NCBI RefSeq assembly: GCF_003001995.1
Contig: NZ_PVNB01000006.1
Coordinates: 1 to 64,000 of the forward strand
DNA length: 64,000 nt
From: Orenia metallireducens
Lineage (GTDB): Bacteria > Bacillota > Halanaerobiia > Halobacteroidales > Halobacteroidaceae
Direction: 5' to 3'
Of this stretch, positions 15,978 through 24,382 are shown piece after piece. Below the pieces are notes generated by a model that ran no database searches, was not told the origin of the DNA, and worked only from the letters and a program-made list of their open reading frames with translations. Positions within the stretch are counted from its first letter, which is position 1, and the number at the start of each line of letters is the position of its first letter. The translations under genes and the position numbers were made by a program.

Positions 15978-17612
15978 TTATACTAATTCAATCACCTTTC
16001 TTGACTCTAGCTTAGTTCCTGCAGGCACTGGGGCTGCTGTTACTACATCTATTAATATAGTCTCTGTCATATCTTGATGCTGATTTAAGATATAATCTAA
16101 CTCTTCAACACTCTCTGCTCTCATTCCTTTAATACCACAGGATTCTGCTAATTTTATAAAATCAGGATTGCTTAAGTTAACCTCTTCTTCTTTTAGATTA
16201 GCTGAAAGCATCTTATTTCTTTCCATCGCTAATACTCCATTATTCATCACTATTATTCTAACTGGGAGATTATATCTTTTAGCAGTTAGAAGCTCAGCTA
16301 AGACCATTGCTATCCCTCCATCACCAATAATACAGGTAACAGGCTTTTGGGGATAATTTATCTTAGCTACTAAGGCTGCTGGTAAAGCAAATCCCATCGT
16401 CCTCCACTTTCCTGAGATTAGAACTTCTTCACATCTCTTACTAAAGTATTTAGCAAACCAGACTACATTATCCCCAGAATCAAGGGTAATAATCTCATCC
16501 TCGCCAAGAATATTAGCAAGGGATTTCATAACCTCTTTAGGGCATATTCCTGTTTGATTATTATCATATTCTCTTGACAATTTAGTTAATAATAGCTCTC
16601 TAGTACCTTCTACCTTAGCTCTCCACTCTTGATTGTTTTTAGCAGAGACCTTTTCTAGTAATAATTGCAATGAGCTTTTTAGCTCACCTAAGACTCCTAC
16701 CTCTACTGGATGGGTCATTCCTATATTCTCTTTAATAGCATCAAGCTGAATTATTCTAGGGTTTCGTGGTACACTGTCCATTGGCCACCAAGTAGCTCCC
16801 AAGATAATGACTAAATCTGCTTCCTTTAATAGATTATCAGCTTTCTCATTTCCTGCATGGCCTAAACCACCTAAATACAATTGTTGATTGTATTCAATCA
16901 TCCCTTTAGCTGCTAAGGTACTGATTAATCCACCATTGATCTTATTAGCAAACTCTAATAGCTCTTCCCTACAACCTTTAGCACCTCGACCATATAATAT
17001 CATTGGCTTTTGAGCTTGATTTATCAACTCTACTGATTGATTAATCAACTCATCATCAGGCAATCTTAGCTCATCTAAATGGGGTAGATAATCACGAGCT
17101 TGAGCATTAACTTCCTTATCCCACATATCCATGGGAATAACTAAATGGCTGACTCCACCTTCGACTATCGCTTTGGTCATCGCTTTAACTAGCAAGTCCA
17201 CTATGGATTCAGGGTTAGTGACCAAAGCAGAATAAACAGTCAGAGAGTCGGTCAGATTCATCTGCTTGATAAATTGTTCATAATTTGTTCCCATATTCCA
17301 GCTCTCTACCTGCCCTGTGATTAAAAGCATTGGTGCTCTATCACTATAAGCATCAGCAACACCATTGAGAATATTGGTTGTACCTGGTCCACCATCTGCT
17401 AGACAGACTGATAACTGCCCCTTTAGCTTTGATTCAGCCGAGGCCATCAAACCTGCTGCCGCCTCATTCTTGGTAGTATAGAGTTTAATGGGGGAATCCT
17501 TTAGCTCTGAGAAGAACTTTAAGATGGTATCACCTGCATACCCATAGATATGTTCAACTCCCCATTTACTTAGCTGTTCTATCATTACTTTACTTAGTCT
17601 CTGTTGTGACAT
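15978..17612 (-). CDS. Thiamine-diphosphate enzyme, pyruvate oxidase / acetolactate synthase type
   Basis: 544 residues in the three-domain order of the POX/AHAS family. The N-terminal Pyr domain has GVEHIYGYAGDTI and the catalytic Glu50 in TTKNEAAAGLMA, then DGGPGTTNILNGVADAY. The middle domain is FAD/Rossmann-like (about 190-335). The C-terminal PP domain has MGFALPAALVAKINYP and the TPP motif GDGGIAMVLAELL...NN. It is close to pyruvate oxidase/YdaP-like proteins by head sequence. It stands alone with its own terminator, so it is unlikely to be the branched-chain amino acid enzyme. Substrate not fixed. Confidence 0.75.
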   Translation of the reverse strand: MSQQRLSKVMIEQLSKWGVEHIYGYAGDTILKFFSELKDSPIKLYTTKNEAAAGLMASAESKLKGQLSVCLADGGPGTTNILNGVADAYSDRAPMLLITGQVESWNMGTNYEQFIKQMNLTDSLTVYSALVTNPESIVDLLVKAMTKAIVEGGVSHLVIPMDMWDKEVNAQARDYLPHLDELRLPDDELINQSVELINQAQKPMILYGRGAKGCREELLEFANKINGGLISTLAAKGMIEYNQQLYLGGLGHAGNEKADNLLKEADLVIILGATWWPMDSVPRNPRIIQLDAIKENIGMTHPVEVGVLGELKSSLQLLLEKVSAKNNQEWRAKVEGTRELLLTKLSREYDNNQTGICPKEVMKSLANILGEDEIITLDSGDNVVWFAKYFSKRCEEVLISGKWRTMGFALPAALVAKINYPQKPVTCIIGDGGIAMVLAELLTAKRYNLPVRIIVMNNGVLAMERNKMLSANLKEEEVNLSNPDFIKLAESCGIKGMRAESVEELDYILNQHQDMTETILIDVVTAAPVPAGTKLESRKVIELV

Positions 17613-17970
17613 ATAAACACTCCTTTTATTAAAGATATCACTATTATAGTTTCCTTAATAGGGAGTATTTATGATTTTAAAATTATGGGAGAAGTAAAAT
17701 AACACACCTTTCTAGGTGTGTTATCGAAATTAATTTCATATAATATTAATCTTGCTAGTGCTTGTTTCTGGGTATATTGCGACAGTTTTGCTACTAGCTT
17801 ATAGCTACTGGTTATTAGCTAAGACCTTAAAAGCTAAAGGCTAGAAGCCAGCAGCGGATTTATCACAAAGGGCTTGTTTTTAGCCCTGAAGGAGTAGCTA
17901 ATGAAAAAGTGTCGCAATCTCTATATATTGTCTCAATTTAACCATGATAAGATATAAAAACAACTAATAT
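17613..17970. other. Intergenic region with hairpin and full dispersed repeat
   Basis: No gene is seen. AACACACCT-TTCT-AGGTGTGTT hairpin at 17701-17722 and the dispersed element at 17770-17925. Confidence 0.6.
17770..17925. repeat. Full intergenic palindromic element, TAGCTACTAGC core
   Basis: Left end GGGTATATTGCGACAGTTTT, right end AAAAAGTGTCGCAATCTCTA. The core is made of TAGCTACTGG / CTAGAAGCCAGCAG words, unlike the GTGACAAGT core of other copies. Its left side matches the complement of the right side of the element at 52881-53002 almost base for base. Confidence 0.75.
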
Positions 17971-18564
17971 TTAAAACTCCTTCGCACCCCTCTTAGCCTC
18001 TTCAATTGAAGCTGCAACTGATTTTTCTAGCTCTTCCCCTTGTAATACATTAGTCAATTCTGTGGAAACTGTAGTGAAATCAGTAATGCCAATAAACCCT
18101 AAAATTGTTCTTAAATAACGCTCTCCCATCTCAAAATCTTGAGCAGGACTTTCACTGTACTTACCACCTCTAGCTACTAAATATGTTACCTTCTTATCTT
18201 TAAGTAATCCAACTGGACCCTCTTCTGTGTATTTGAAAGTAACTCCAGCTACTACTAGATAATCGATATATACCTTTAAAATAGCAGGAACACTTAGATT
18301 CCACATTGGAGCAGCAATGATATATTTGTCAGCGTTAGCAAACTGCTTGACATATCTTCTAACATCACTATCTTCTTGGGTAAATAGCTCTCCTATCATC
18401 TCGGCAGTTAAAGGCTTGATATCCTCTTGGTATAGATCTAAGGTAGTAATTTCATCTTTAGGATTAGCCTTTTGATACTCATCTACAAAAGCTTCTGACA
18501 TCTTAAAGGTATAAGAATTCTCTCTAGTTTTTGGGTTTGCCTTGACGTATAACACTTTTGACAT
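17971..18564 (-). CDS. azoR: FMN-dependent NADH:quinone/azo oxidoreductase
   Basis: 197 residues, flavodoxin-like fold of the AzoR family: SKVLYVKANPKTRENSYTFK (FMN phosphate loop), APMWNLSVPAILKVYIDYL, and VARGGKYS near residue 140. AzoR enzymes reduce quinones and azo compounds with NADH and help against electrophile stress. Monocistronic, with a GGGGGAAA ribosome site. Confidence 0.88.
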   Translation of the reverse strand: MSKVLYVKANPKTRENSYTFKMSEAFVDEYQKANPKDEITTLDLYQEDIKPLTAEMIGELFTQEDSDVRRYVKQFANADKYIIAAPMWNLSVPAILKVYIDYLVVAGVTFKYTEEGPVGLLKDKKVTYLVARGGKYSESPAQDFEMGERYLRTILGFIGITDFTTVSTELTNVLQGEELEKSVAASIEEAKRGAKEF

Positions 18565-18777
18565 TCTATTTCCCCCTTAAATTATAATCACACATCTATC
18601 TATAAAATAACCTCTTAGGCAACTATTATTCTCAAAACATAGTTTATTTGTTAAGTACCTAAGTAAATGTTATTAATTTCAGCCAATCTTAAGCAATTAC
18701 AATACTTTGGATAAATCTAATACGAAATGATAACAATAAATATATATTCTAAATTCAATAAAACTATAGGTGATTTA

Positions 18778-19854
18778 ATGAAAAAAGAAAAAATAAGTCC
18801 TTTTCAATATTTCTGGTTATCAACTAATATGATTATTTCAACTATAATCTTATTAATTCCTAAGATAATTATTGAAGATGGAAGGGAATACGCTTGGATA
18901 GTCCCAATAGTTTCTGGCTCTACTATTGCTGTGATACATTATCTGATTTTGAAAGTAGGATGTAATTTTTCTAATAAAAATATTATAGCTGATCTTAAAG
19001 AGATATTAGGTCCCTTTATAGGCACTATATTACTAATTCCATATATTCTACTAGTCCTTCATACTACAAGCTTAATGATGTTGCAAGGGGTAGAGTTTGT
19101 TACATTTGTCATGCCTAGTAAATCAATAATTGGTTTCTGGCTTGCAATCGGACTACTTGCTAGTTATATTAGCTATAAAGGGATTGAAACTATAGCCCGC
19201 ATGGCCCAATTTGCAATAATTATTATGTTTACGGCAATTCTAACCATTGTAATATTAAATTTACTATCTATGAATAAAGAATGGTTAAAACCTTTTTCTA
19301 TTAACTACAAAAATGTTATTACAGCTAGCCTTACACCTGCTCATTGGTTTTTAATAATTCCTAATCTATCATTGATATTCAAACCATATTTTACAGATAA
19401 TAAAAGAACTATTAGAGCAAGTTTACTAGGTAATTTAGTAGCACAAATTATGATAGTTCTACTATTTATCAGTGCTTTAACTACATTAGGCGCCGATTTG
19501 ACTTCTGCCTTAAAATTTCCTTTTTATACCTTAAGCGCTCTACCTTTAGCAGGTTTAGAGATAATCATCTTTATAGCTTGGATGACAGGAGTTATTCTTG
19601 AAGTTGGAATTTTTTATTTAGCATCTTTAGAATTAATCTCATCTTTATTTAAATTGAAAGATTATAGAATATTAGTTATTCCATTCTTTATTATCAATAC
19701 TTCTATGGGAATATTTCAAAGTGAAATTCCAGCAGTTTTTAAACATATAGGCTATATGGTTCCAATTAATGTACTATTATTAGAAATTCCTTTTCTAATA
19801 ATAGTTATCTCAATTTACCTAATTGAAAATAAAAAAGATAAATTTAAAGAGTAA
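18778..19854 (+). CDS. GerAB/GerKB-type spore germination permease (orphan)
   Basis: The start is the ATG at 18778, preceded by AGGTGA; the frame is open upstream but without a ribosome site. 358 residues with about ten membrane segments, like the amino acid-permease fold of GerAB subunits. The N terminus (KKEKISPFQYFWLSTNMIIS) is typical of this family. GerAB subunits sense germinants and normally sit with gerAA and gerAC genes; neither is near here. A terminator with 16-bp arms overlaps the stop. Confidence 0.82.
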   Translation: MKKEKISPFQYFWLSTNMIISTIILLIPKIIIEDGREYAWIVPIVSGSTIAVIHYLILKVGCNFSNKNIIADLKEILGPFIGTILLIPYILLVLHTTSLMMLQGVEFVTFVMPSKSIIGFWLAIGLLASYISYKGIETIARMAQFAIIIMFTAILTIVILNLLSMNKEWLKPFSINYKNVITASLTPAHWFLIIPNLSLIFKPYFTDNKRTIRASLLGNLVAQIMIVLLFISALTTLGADLTSALKFPFYTLSALPLAGLEIIIFIAWMTGVILEVGIFYLASLELISSLFKLKDYRILVIPFFIINTSMGIFQSEIPAVFKHIGYMVPINVLLLEIPFLIIVISIYLIENKKDKFKE

Positions 19855-19883
19855 GTAAGTTAAAATCAACTTACTTACTCTTT
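19846..19883. terminator. Terminator at the gerAB 3' end
   Basis: AAAGAGTAAGTAAGTT / AACTTACTTACTCTTT, 16-bp perfect arms with a 6-nt loop. It contains the gerAB stop codon and also faces the convergent 132-residue gene. Confidence 0.8.
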
Positions 19884-19888
19884 ACTCT

Positions 19889-20287
19889 TCACTCTTTATC
19901 CTTCATCTTCTCTTTTAGTCTTGCATCAGCAGCTTTAGCTATATCCTTAATCCCATCCCTTCCTATCTCAAAATCTTCGGTTTCAGCAGCAGGAGAACCC
20001 ATCAAAACCTGGTCACTAAAACGACCTACCTGCTGAGCTACATCCTCCTTGAAATTACTCCACTCACCTTCGACCTCAACCTCAGGAAAGTTAAAGCCTT
20101 CATTATTCTCCTGAAGGCTGATAAAGTCCTTCTCATGGGTAGCCTTGTCATATACTTCACCCATTAAACCACCATTATTTGCTCTAGCACCTCTATCATT
20201 TACCTTTATCTCACCATTACTCTCTTCTCTAAGCTCTGCTTTCTCAGGTATTGACTCTCTTCTATCTGCTTTGTTGATGTCTACCAC
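19889..20287 (-). CDS. Hydrophilic protein of unknown function, 132 aa
   Basis: Start GTG at 20287, five bases after AGGAGGTG. The protein is strongly charged, without membrane segments or cysteines. Its N-terminal third looks disordered (KADRRESIPEKAELREESN) and the C-terminal part has GRDGIKDIAKAADARLKEK. I do not recognise a family. The good ribosome site and isolated position suggest it is a real gene; neighbouring spore genes make a spore role possible. Confidence 0.6.
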   Translation of the reverse strand: MVDINKADRRESIPEKAELREESNGEIKVNDRGARANNGGLMGEVYDKATHEKDFISLQENNEGFNFPEVEVEGEWSNFKEDVAQQVGRFSDQVLMGSPAAETEDFEIGRDGIKDIAKAADARLKEKMKDKE

Positions 20288-20443
20288 AAAAGCACCTCCT
20301 ATTACTAGTTTGCAACTAAACTTTAAAATAATGCTAGGACTTTTTGTTAATTATAGATATCTAGATTTATAACTTAATTCTAATAAATTACATTATAATA
20401 TGAGATATTAAAAGAAATACTACTTAAGAATGGAGGTGAATAA

Positions 20444-20797
20444 ATGAACTCTACAACCAAAGCACTAATTATTAAATTTATTATGACCTTTGTATTTGCT
20501 GCTATCTCCTTCACTTTTATAGCCAATAACACCTTGGGATGGAGTCTAATAGTAGCAATATTAGTAACAGCTTTGAATTATCTATTAGGGGATTTATTAG
20601 TACTCCCTAACTTTGGAAATATCACTGCTTCTATAGGTGATGGATTGATGGGAGCTTTCACCGTTTATCTTCTTGATATCCTTTCTAGAAATTTTGCTAC
20701 AACTTTTTATACTCTAAGCCTATTTGCTATCTTAATAGTAGTTGGTGAATATTTCTTCCATCAATATCTGTTTGATAACAAGAAAGTTTCACCATGA
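20444..20797 (+). CDS. DUF2512 family membrane protein (YndM-like)
   Basis: 117 residues with four predicted membrane helices (about 8-27, 30-48, 62-85, 92-110). The pattern LNYLLGDLLVLPNFGNITAS is characteristic of the DUF2512/YndM family found in spore-forming Firmicutes. Function is unknown. A GGAGGTGAATAA ribosome region precedes the ATG. Monocistronic. Confidence 0.8.
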   Translation: MNSTTKALIIKFIMTFVFAAISFTFIANNTLGWSLIVAILVTALNYLLGDLLVLPNFGNITASIGDGLMGAFTVYLLDILSRNFATTFYTLSLFAILIVVGEYFFHQYLFDNKKVSP

Positions 20798-20858
20798 ACA
20801 TTTTAATATTTGATTGCTAAATATAATTCATGTATTAATAAATAAGATAGGAGTAATT

Positions 20859-21091
20859 ATGAATTAATAATAGAAAATATGGTACCCATGAAGTTATGAA
20901 ATCACATGAAATCTTACCTGGTGCATTTAAGGAAATTAATCAATTTTAATTATATCGTCCTCATGTTAAAGATCAGCAATTAGGTGCTATCTTAGATAAT
21001 TAGCTTCAATTAATAATTAATGGTTCATTCTTATGCTCCTACTAATGCACAGAGTAAGATGAACATGGAATTCCAGCCTACTATGCAGTAA
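20859..21091 (+). pseudogene. Decayed spore coat protein gene
   Basis: An AGGAG ribosome site and ATG (20859) remain, but the frame stops at once. In another frame, 20878 onward reads YGTHEVMKSHEILPGAF, INQF, stop, LYRPHVKDQQLGAILDN, stop. A further frame ends with SYAPTNAQSKMNMEFQPTMQ and a stop at 21091. HEVMxxHE, INQFxLYRPHVKDQQL and ILDNQL are typical of CotF-like coat proteins of this group. At least one frameshift near each end and two internal stops show decay. A terminator follows directly. Confidence 0.75.
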
Positions 21092-21101
21092 TATCTCTTT
21101 A

Positions 21102-21134
21102 AAAGACCACTTACCTTATAAGGTAAGTGGTTTC
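21102..21134 (+). terminator. Terminator after the coat pseudogene
   Basis: ACCACTTACCTT / AAGGTAAGTGGT with a 2-nt loop, followed by TTTC. It has outlived the gene it served. Confidence 0.75.
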
Positions 21135-21214
21135 TTAATATCTTTGATTTTCCAGTATCAATCCTATAGTAATCCCAAATACTAAGATTAAAATAATCAT
21201 GAGGAGTTGAAGCC

Positions 21215-21931
21215 ATGTTCAAACATGACAAACAGTTATTACATGAGGTTAGAGTTGATCAACCCAATCCTGCTTATGCCGCTATGTTACAAGAACAATT
21301 AGGAGGACCTAATGGTGAGCTAAAAGCTGGACTACAATATTTTGCACAAAGCTTTAGGATTCAAGACCAAGAGATAAAGGACTTATTTTTGGACATTGCT
21401 ACTGAAGAGTTCAGCCATGCAGAGATGGTTGCTGAAACTATCAATCTATTAAATGGTCATGATGTAGCTAATACTGCTGATACTGTGGGTACAATTGAAG
21501 CTCAAGTCTTAGGGGGTCTCTCCCCTATGTTAGCCAATGCTTCTGGAGCACCTTTTACAGCTGATTATGTAAATGTTACTGGAGATTTAGCTGCTGATAT
21601 TCTCTCTAATATCGCCGCTGAGCAGAGGGCCAAGGTAGTGTATGAATACTTACACCGCCAAATAGATGATCAAGGGGTTAGAGAGACAATTGACTTTCTA
21701 TTAAATCGTGAAGAAGCCCATAATGCACTGTTTAGAGAAGCCTTAAATAAACTACAGCAGAAGCCCGAATACTCTACTTATGACTTTGGAGTTACTGAGG
21801 ATTCTAAACTATACTTTGATTTATCTACACCAGGTAGATACTTTGCTGATCCCAATCCAACTGCTCCAAGCTTTGATAACCCACGTAAGATAGAAAAAGA
21901 AGGAGCTCAAACTCTACAACCAGTTCAATAA
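21215..21931 (+). CDS. Manganese catalase (CotJC-like)
   Basis: 238 residues, ferritin-like four-helix protein. Ligand-bearing helices: GGPNGELKAGLQYFAQSF, DIATEEFSHAEMVAETINLL, NIAAEQRAKVVYEYL and NREEAHNALFREAL (Glu and ExxH pairs for two Mn). It breaks down hydrogen peroxide; in spore formers related CotJC proteins sit in the coat. The start has a GAGGAG site. Its stop lies next to a dispersed repeat. Full-length for the short, spore-type Mn catalases. Confidence 0.9.
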   Translation: MFKHDKQLLHEVRVDQPNPAYAAMLQEQLGGPNGELKAGLQYFAQSFRIQDQEIKDLFLDIATEEFSHAEMVAETINLLNGHDVANTADTVGTIEAQVLGGLSPMLANASGAPFTADYVNVTGDLAADILSNIAAEQRAKVVYEYLHRQIDDQGVRETIDFLLNREEAHNALFREALNKLQQKPEYSTYDFGVTEDSKLYFDLSTPGRYFADPNPTAPSFDNPRKIEKEGAQTLQPVQ

Positions 21932-21939
21932 GCAATAGT

Positions 21940-22008
21940 AACTAGTGACGAATAACAAGTGCTGAAAAAAGATTTTTGCTCATCACTTGTCACTCGTTAC
22001 TCATTACT
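21940..22008. repeat. Core-only intergenic palindrome, GTGACAAGT class
   Basis: AGTAACTAGTGACGAATAAC and GTCACTCGTTACTCATTACT are complementary with small gaps, with AAAAAAGATTTTT at the centre. It lies between the convergent Mn catalase and channel genes. The CGCAATATACCC ends are missing. Confidence 0.7.
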
Positions 22009-22014
22009 AAATTA

Positions 22015-22848
22015 TCATTCCTCCTCTTCATTTGGTGAAGAGACCCTCATCTCTAGATAAGCATCGATAATTCTTTTAAGCTCTTTTATTTCTTTTACTG
22101 ATAAGTCCTCAAGATTATTTAACTGTTCTATTACAAATTTAAGATTACTGTTCCCCCCTTTTCTCCGCTCCTCATTTAAGAAGAAGGTTGATAAAGTACT
22201 GGTAATCATCCCTATTAAAGATATTCCCACAACCATAATTAAAGCTGCAATCATTCTCCCTTCAATAGTCTTAGGAGCAATATCTCCATACCCTACTGTT
22301 GTAGCAGTTACCAGACTCCACCATAAAGCATCTTCAAAGCTTCTGTTTTCAAATTTATGGACACCTGCTGCTCCCAAAAAGATTACTATCACTGTGAAAA
22401 TTAACATATAATTAAGTCCATTTGTCTGTATAAATCTATGAAATCCTTTAATAGACCTGCGAATAAAGATAAATATTCTGGCAACTCTAAAAGCCCTAGT
22501 TATGTAGAAAAACTGGCTTAAAGTCAATAATCTAGATACTCTAGCTATTCTAAATAACCTAAAGGCTTTATCAAAGGGAATAAAGGCCATTATATCCAAT
22601 AGATTATTTGAGATATAAGCCAGCCTTTCACCTCTTTTAACATGAGCTAAGCGTGAACAGAACTCCAGAGCAAAGACAATACAGATAAAGAAATCTATAT
22701 TTGAAAATAATTTTTCAGTCTTAGCAGAGAGATTAAAAAAACTCTCCGCAGTCAACATCCCTATTGCCAAGACAGCTAAAATTAACATAAATATTTCAGT
22801 ATACTTCTCTAATCTTTGATTATCAAACCTCTTATGAGAGTTGAACAT
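22015..22848 (-). CDS. Voltage-gated-type potassium channel, 6TM
   Basis: 277 residues. Six membrane segments: S1 about 17-36, S2 about 49-66, S4 with regularly spaced Arg (RLFRIARVSRLL and RAFRVARIFIFIRR), then S5, the pore with selectivity filter TTVGYGD, and S6. A charged cytoplasmic helix closes the protein (IEQLNNLEDLSVKEIKELKR). No RCK or cyclic-nucleotide domain. It would carry K+ across the inner membrane, useful in a salt-adapted organism; that link is inference. Confidence 0.9.
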   Translation of the reverse strand: MFNSHKRFDNQRLEKYTEIFMLILAVLAIGMLTAESFFNLSAKTEKLFSNIDFFICIVFALEFCSRLAHVKRGERLAYISNNLLDIMAFIPFDKAFRLFRIARVSRLLTLSQFFYITRAFRVARIFIFIRRSIKGFHRFIQTNGLNYMLIFTVIVIFLGAAGVHKFENRSFEDALWWSLVTATTVGYGDIAPKTIEGRMIAALIMVVGISLIGMITSTLSTFFLNEERRKGGNSNLKFVIEQLNNLEDLSVKEIKELKRIIDAYLEMRVSSPNEEEE

Positions 22849-22936
22849 TTAATTTTATCCACCTCTATTATATTCTTTACTAATTGAGCAGATATTACCC
22901 AAAGTTTTTTCTTTTTTAATCAATGATGTAATATAT

Positions 22937-23033
22937 GGATATTGGGACACTTTAACACCTCACCCTAACCCTCTCCTATTCTTAGGAGAGGGTTAGGGTG
23001 AGGTGTTAATTCTAAAAGTATCGCATTATCTCT
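22937..23033. repeat. Full intergenic palindromic element, CCTCACCCTAACCC core
   Basis: Ends are GGATATTGGGACACTTTA and AAAGTATCGCATTATCTC. The core is a perfect inverted repeat with 26-bp arms (22952-22977 and 22984-23009) beginning TTAACACCTCACCCTAACCC and a 6-nt loop. The same end type encloses other, unrelated cores elsewhere in the window. Confidence 0.75.
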
Positions 23034-23040
23034 TTATTAA

Positions 23041-23078
23041 AACAAAAGACTGCAACCTTTAATTTAGGCTACAGTCTT
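23041..23078 (-). terminator. Terminator of the znu-zur operon
   Basis: AAGACTG / CAGTCTT arms with partial inner pairing, T-rich on the minus-strand exit, just past the zur stop. Confidence 0.65.
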
Positions 23079-23080
23079 AT

Positions 23081-23503
23081 TTAATGGTTTTTGCAATTTG
23101 GACATAATCCATATATCTTCATTCGATGATCTAAGATAGTATATCCTGTATCATCCTTTAATTTACTCTCAAACTCCTTTAGAGGACAATCTAATGGGAG
23201 AATATCATCACATTTTATACAGATTAAATGGTGATGATGATGCCCATTGATTAATTCAAACTTCTGTTCATTCCCATTTAAATTCAAAGCTCTAACAATT
23301 TTATTATCTTTAAAGGAGTTCAAATTTCGATATACTGTAGATAATCTCAACTTAGGATAATCACCCTCTAATTTAGCAAATATATCTTGAGCAGATAAAG
23401 GTCTTGTACTAGCAAGCAGCACTTCTATAATAATTCTTCTCTGTCTAGTCCATCTAATACCTTTATCCCTTAACTTCTGTTCCCAGAGTTCTAAATCCCC
23501 CAT
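23081..23503 (-). CDS. zur: Fur-family zinc uptake repressor
   Basis: 140 residues: winged helix with TRQRRIIIEVLLAS and KLRLSTVYRNLNSFKDN, then a metal-binding domain with HHHHH followed by CIKC and CPNC, the two CxxC pairs of the structural zinc site. Fur, PerR and Zur are alike in sequence. Its position as last gene of znuACB, 34 bp after znuB, and the TGCAAATCATTTGCA palindromes upstream of znuA argue for Zur. Confidence 0.82.
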   Translation of the reverse strand: MGDLELWEQKLRDKGIRWTRQRRIIIEVLLASTRPLSAQDIFAKLEGDYPKLRLSTVYRNLNSFKDNKIVRALNLNGNEQKFELINGHHHHHLICIKCDDILPLDCPLKEFESKLKDDTGYTILDHRMKIYGLCPNCKNH

Positions 23504-23536
23504 ATTTCTCCCCCATTTCAGGAAATCTAATAATTA

Positions 23537-24382
23537 TTAATCCTTTACTGCAACTTTCAATTCAGACCTTTTATAGAGAAAGCTATTAATCTTTTTATAG
23601 ATGATAGCAGCAATTAAATAAATCACACTAGCTACAATAATCGTACCTCCAGAAGCCAAATCATAATAAAAGGATATAAATAACCCAGTATTAACTGCTA
23701 AAACACTGAAGATAATACTATAAATAATAGTCTGTTTAAAACTTTTAGCCATCTGCAAACTCCCTGCCACAGGCAGAGTAATCAATGAAGAAACTAACAA
23801 ACCACCAATAATTCTCATCGATAAAGAGACAGTAATTGAAACAAGTATCATAAAGAGTAAATTCAATATCTTTACAGGAATCCCTGCTAGCTTGGCATCA
23901 CTCTCATTAAAGGCTAAGAAGAAGAAACCATAATAGAAGTATAATATAACACCTATAATAACTACTGCTAAGGGAATAACAGTCAATACATCCTGTCTAG
24001 TAACCATCGAAATACTACCAAATAAATAGCTAAAAATCCCCGAATTATTATTGGATAAACTGATCAAAATAGTTGCTAACCCTAGCCCTGTAGCCAAAAT
24101 AATAGACAGTGATAGTTCAGCATAATCCTTATAATTTTTACGTAATTTCTCAATTCCTACAGCAGCTAAAACCGAAACAGCTAAAGCAGTATAAATAGGA
24201 TAAATACCAAAAATCATCCCAATTGCTACTCCTGTTAATGCTACATGGGATAGAGTATTCCCAATAAGAGATAGCCTTTTTAATACTAAAAAGACACCAA
24301 TTAAGGGACAGATTACCGCTATAACATTTCCTACTATAAAAGCACGCTGCATAAAAGAATAAGTAAATATATCTAACAGCAT
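23537..24382 (-). CDS. znuB: Zinc/manganese ABC transporter permease ZnuB
   Basis: 281 residues, ABC-3 family permease with eight or nine membrane segments. Family pieces: VLKRLSLIGNTLSHVALTGVAIG and VVSSLITLPVAGSLQMAKSF-like segment around 195-215. It overlaps the end of znuC by about 10 bp. It forms the channel for zinc delivered by ZnuA. Confidence 0.9.
   Translation of the reverse strand: MLLDIFTYSFMQRAFIVGNVIAVICPLIGVFLVLKRLSLIGNTLSHVALTGVAIGMIFGIYPIYTALAVSVLAAVGIEKLRKNYKDYAELSLSIILATGLGLATILISLSNNNSGIFSYLFGSISMVTRQDVLTVIPLAVVIIGVILYFYYGFFFLAFNESDAKLAGIPVKILNLLFMILVSITVSLSMRIIGGLLVSSLITLPVAGSLQMAKSFKQTIIYSIIFSVLAVNTGLFISFYYDLASGGTIIVASVIYLIAAIIYKKINSFLYKRSELKVAVKD

Noticed and set aside
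15978-17612. Acetolactate synthase large subunit (ilvB)
   Set aside because: No small subunit gene or ilv neighbours, and the N-terminal sequence is closer in character to pyruvate oxidase-type proteins.
21031-21231. 66-residue minus-strand frame
   Set aside because: Covers a coat pseudogene, terminator and catalase start on the other strand; no ribosome site.
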